Below, piece by piece: positions 6,454 through 8,252 of a stretch of 8,252 nucleotides of DNA (its first letter is position 1; each line of letters opens with the position of its first letter). The translations under genes and the position numbers were made by a program. The notes under the pieces were generated by a model that had not been told where the DNA came from, made no database searches, and saw only the letters and a list, made by a program, of their open reading frames with translations. The stretch is taken from the NCBI GenBank assembly GCA_009786175.1, contig WQTQ01000113.1, positions 1-8,252 of the forward strand, in the 5' to 3' direction. This stretch comes from Bacillota bacterium. GTDB taxonomy: Bacteria > Bacillota_A > Clostridia > Lachnospirales > WQUN01.

Positions 6454-6485
6454 CACTTTATTCACAAAACAGTCACTTTATTCAC
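6454..6485 (+). repeat. Two direct copies of CACTTTATTCAC
   Basis: Identical 12-nt copies at 6454-6465 and 6474-6485, a 20-bp period or about two helical turns. A third half-unit, AAAGTG at 6492-6497, is the reverse complement of the first six bases. The array lies directly before and across the promoter of the AlbA_2-type regulator, so it is a likely operator. Confidence 0.8.
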
Positions 6486-6506
6486 TCGACAAAAGTGACT
6501 GTTTTG
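6465..6506 (+). promoter_or_regulatory. 15-bp perfect inverted repeat; likely operator and possible weak hflX terminator
   Basis: Arms 6465-6479 and 6492-6506 are perfectly complementary around a 12-nt loop. The right arm fills almost all of the spacer between the -35 and -10 elements of the downstream promoter, as expected of an operator bound by a repressor. Read as RNA from hflX it would form a stable hairpin whose 3' arm ends in four U, so modest termination is also possible. Confidence 0.7.
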
Positions 6507-6514
6507 CGTATAAT
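6486..6514 (+). promoter_or_regulatory. Sigma-A type promoter of the AlbA_2-type regulator gene
   Basis: -35 TCGACA (6486-6491, five of six), 17-nt spacer, perfect -10 TATAAT (6509-6514). It stands 32 nt before the ATG at 6547. Its core overlaps the inverted and direct repeats described here. Confidence 0.8.
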
Positions 6515-6532
6515 GTTATTTACTCAACTGTC

Positions 6533-6539
6533 AAAGGAG
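6533..6539 (+). promoter_or_regulatory. Ribosome binding site that decides the start of the AlbA_2-type gene
   Basis: AAAGGAG leaves one base before the first in-frame ATG (6541) but seven before the second (6547). The second is therefore the likely start. Confidence 0.8.
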
Positions 6540-6546
6540 CATGATT

Positions 6547-7854
6547 ATGGCATACGAAACTGAAAAAATAGAATTTAAGTCAAATACACTTGGTGATATT
6601 TACAAAGAGATTATTGCCTTTGCGAACACAGACGGCGGCTTTCTGCATATTGGTATAAACGATGACGGAGAAGCTACTCCACTACTTGATGTGGATGATA
6701 CCTATACACGAATCACAAACGGCATTCGGGATGCCATTGCGCCGGATGTGACAATTTTTGTGAAGTACACTCTTGCAGACAATAAAGCCATCCATATCGA
6801 AATAGGTGAAGGTTCCTACAAGCCCTATTACTTAAAATCAAAAGGAATAAAACCATCCGGTGTATACGTCCGTCAAGGCTCATCATCTGTACAAGCATCT
6901 CCGGAACAAATCCGTCAAATGATTAAAAATGCAGATGGTGACATTTTTGTAGAATTGCGTTCATTGGAACAAGAACTGACCTTTAATTTCTGTTCGGAAA
7001 TTTTCGCAAAAAATAAAGTTGAATTTTCACAGGATAAATACAATATCCTTGGGATTCGTAACCACGCACAGCAGTTGTACACGAATTTAGGGTGGCTTCT
7101 TTCTGACCAATGTACTCACAGCGTAAAGGTAGCTGTATTTGTTGATGAGCAAAACACGATTTTCCGTGATCGCAAGGAGTTTACCGGTTCTGTATTAAAA
7201 CAGTTAGAGGAAACTTTTGATTATCTTCAGCTTTGCAATAAAAATCACTCTATTATTGACGGGCTTGTGCGAAAAGACTATTGGGATTACCCGTCAGACG
7301 CTGTTCGTGAAGCACTCTTAAATGCACTTCAACATCGTGACTATGGGTTCTCTGGCAGCATCATTATCAATGTAAATGACAAGCAGATGGAGTTCATTTC
7401 CATTGGTGGATTGCTTCCCGGTATTTCGACAGAGGATATTCGTAACGGCATATCACAGACGCGTAACGAAAACCTTGCGAAAGTTTTCCAAAGACTAAAC
7501 TTCATAGAAACTTATGGAACAGGAATAAGGCGTATTTTTAAACTTTACGAAGATTGCCCTGTTCCTGTTACGATAGATGTAACTCCAAACTCCTTTCGGA
7601 TAACTTTGCCAAACATGAATGCTGCAAAAGAAAGCTTGGCATCTTCAATTAAGAGTCCATTAACTCCACAAATGCAAACCTTGCTCAATTATCTAAAAGA
7701 GCATGAAGATGCTTCTGATGAGGAAGTGCAGGCATTATTGGGCATTAAGCGAACGCGGGCATTCAACTTGACAAAACAGATGTCGGATGCAGGATTGTTG
7801 ACGATTGTAGGGCGTGGAAAAAATCGCAGATTTGTTTTGACTGAAATCCCGTGA
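6547..7854 (+). CDS. Schlafen AlbA_2-type ATP-binding putative transcriptional regulator
   Basis: A 435-residue protein of the COG2865 type (AlbA_2 plus ATP-binding domain), often annotated as a transcriptional regulator or RecG-like helicase; the helicase name is misleading. The AlbA_2 nucleic-acid-binding domain opens with EKIEFKS (6-12) and AFANTDGGFLHIGINDDGE (24-42). VYVRQGSSS (107-115) closes it. The GHKL-like ATP-binding part is seen at DAVREALLNALQHRDY (251-266), SIGGLLPGIS (285-294), RNENLAKVFQRLNFIETYGT (306-325) and GIRRI (326-330). A C-terminal winged helix (about 372-432) holds SDEEVQALLGIKRTRAFN. Start chosen at 6547 by the ribosome site. The repeats over its promoter suggest autoregulation. 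It looks more AT-rich in codon choice than hflX and is followed by broken genes and an IS-like end, which suggests transfer. Its target and ligand are unknown. Confidence 0.88.
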   Translation: MAYETEKIEFKSNTLGDIYKEIIAFANTDGGFLHIGINDDGEATPLLDVDDTYTRITNGIRDAIAPDVTIFVKYTLADNKAIHIEIGEGSYKPYYLKSKGIKPSGVYVRQGSSSVQASPEQIRQMIKNADGDIFVELRSLEQELTFNFCSEIFAKNKVEFSQDKYNILGIRNHAQQLYTNLGWLLSDQCTHSVKVAVFVDEQNTIFRDRKEFTGSVLKQLEETFDYLQLCNKNHSIIDGLVRKDYWDYPSDAVREALLNALQHRDYGFSGSIIINVNDKQMEFISIGGLLPGISTEDIRNGISQTRNENLAKVFQRLNFIETYGTGIRRIFKLYEDCPVPVTIDVTPNSFRITLPNMNAAKESLASSIKSPLTPQMQTLLNYLKEHEDASDEEVQALLGIKRTRAFNLTKQMSDAGLLTIVGRGKNRRFVLTEIP

Positions 7855-7857
7855 TGA

Positions 7858-8063
7858 TAGATTCCTGGGGTTTTTCTATGGTGTATCATTTCATTTAATG
7901 GTACAGGTACTTTTATACAAGGTATAATACCAATTGTTATGCTCTTTACTTTTATTTCAATATGATTACCGTGAATAACCTCATCAACATTGTAGCAATA
8001 AGTGCATTTTGCATTACATGCTGAAAGGATTTCTATATACAGTCCACTAACAAAATTTTTCAC
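7858..8063 (-). pseudogene. Truncated radical SAM protein, N-terminal remnant
   Basis: From GTG at 8061-8063 the minus strand encodes MKNFVSGLYIEILSACNAK followed by CTYCYN. The CNAKCTYC segment is the CX3CX2C cluster motif of radical SAM enzymes, which bind a [4Fe-4S] cluster to cleave S-adenosylmethionine. A ribosome-site-like AGAAGGTG lies 7 nt upstream of the GTG. Similarity fades after about 35-40 codons. The frame stays open to 7689, but there it is antisense to the regulator gene and reads as random sequence, so at most 124 residues exist where several hundred are expected. The true 3' limit of the remnant is uncertain. It follows the upstream gene remnant by 1 nt, as in an intact operon. 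The product would lack most of the barrel and cannot be a working enzyme. Substrate unknown. Confidence 0.6.
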
Positions 8064-8064
8064 G

Positions 8065-8154
8065 TCAAGACACCTTCTTTACCAAAACACCCTTATCAAC
8101 AAAATCTGCAATAGCTTCATTAAAGTCAGTCCATAGCTCTAACTCGTCAAGTGT
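8065..8154 (-). pseudogene. 3' remnant of an unidentified gene upstream of the radical SAM remnant
   Basis: The minus strand encodes about 29 sense codons ending DFVDKGVLVKKVS and TGA at 8065-8067, one base before the radical SAM start. An in-frame TAA at 8155-8157 lies at the border with the IS-like sequence, and no start codon with a ribosome site is visible. It therefore looks like the tail of a gene cut off at this junction. The product is not recognised. In radical SAM peptide-modification clusters a small protein often precedes the enzyme, but nothing here proves that. Confidence 0.4.
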
Positions 8155-8157
8155 TTA

Positions 8158-8252
8158 TGTCAAGCGAAAAACCAGCCACTATTCTAATTGAAAAACCAGC
8201 CACAACAGATACGAAAAAAAGGTATAATAAATAATGCAACGATGTGGTTTTA
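8158..8252 (+). mobile_element. Probable end of an IS21-type insertion sequence (runs off right edge)
   Basis: The sequence changes at TGTCAAG (8158-8164). IS21-family ends start with TGT and carry several internal repeats that bind the transposase. Here two 14-bp copies follow (8166-8179 and 8190-8203). A -10-like TATAAT at 8223-8228 could belong to the promoter of a transposase gene beyond the window; no good -35 is seen. The upstream gene remnant stops at this border, consistent with insertion. No transposase coding sequence is visible in the window, so the family call is tentative. Confidence 0.5.
8166..8203 (+). repeat. Two direct copies of GAAAAACCAGCCAC
   Basis: Identical 14-nt copies at 8166-8179 and 8190-8203, 24 bp apart, inside the putative IS end. 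Their arrangement fits transposase-binding terminal repeats. Confidence 0.85.

Noticed and set aside
5860..6465. Minus-strand open frame (201 codons) opposite hflX
   Set aside because: It lies over the conserved GTPase domain and its product is rich in Cys, Tyr and His, as is typical of a shadow frame.
7689..7857. Continuation of the radical SAM frame into the regulator gene
   Set aside because: The frame is open, but it is antisense to the conserved winged-helix end of the regulator and shows no radical SAM motif.
7916..7932. TATAAT inside the palindrome GGTATAATACC as a plus-strand promoter
   Set aside because: The -35 position matches poorly (GGTACA) and no plus-strand gene follows.
8166..8203. 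Start of a CRISPR array
   Set aside because: There are only two 14-nt units with a 10-nt gap, shorter than CRISPR repeats and spacers, and they fit an IS end better.

Overview
The window looks like a piece of a Clostridia-type (Bacillota) genome of intermediate GC, probably an anaerobic gut or environmental relative of Lachnospiraceae/Oscillospiraceae. The grounds are strong AGGAGG-type ribosome sites, sigma-A style promoters, a YtvI-like sporulation-family permease, a LysM membrane protein and a Firmicute-type HflX. This assignment is inference from gene content, not from a marker gene.

Left part, minus strand, 1-1941: a four-gene operon read from a good promoter (1913-1941). In order it encodes a class II ketose-bisphosphate aldolase, two small VOC (glyoxalase/dioxygenase fold) proteins, and the start of a PfkB-family sugar kinase that runs off the left edge. 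The genes overlap or lie within 13 nt of each other. A sugar kinase plus a bisphosphate aldolase fits phosphorylation and then cleavage of a sugar. The VOC proteins may deal with reactive triose by-products or isomerise an intermediate; their substrates are not visible.

Middle-left, minus strand, 1943-4021: a two-gene operon with its own promoter and a perfect 19-bp hairpin terminator. The first gene encodes a membrane protein with a cytosolic MPN/JAMM-like domain whose metal motif is destroyed (QSQ instead of HxH), one transmembrane helix, a coiled-coil/proline-rich stalk and a C-terminal LysM domain. The second, overlapping by 4 bp, encodes a 203-residue histidine kinase with no sensor region. 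Together they could form a split cell-wall-sensing kinase. This is the most interesting part of the window.

Middle-right, plus strand, 4086-6420: an AI-2E/YtvI-type permease gene followed 1 nt later by hflX, a ribosome-associated GTPase.

Right part, 6421-8252: this looks acquired. A Schlafen/AlbA_2-type ATP-binding regulator gene with more AT-rich codons follows a promoter embedded in direct and inverted repeats, a likely autoregulatory operator. Then come minus-strand remnants of a radical SAM gene and of the gene before it. Finally there is a sequence with two 14-bp repeats starting TGTCAAG that looks like the end of an IS21-type insertion sequence running off the right edge.
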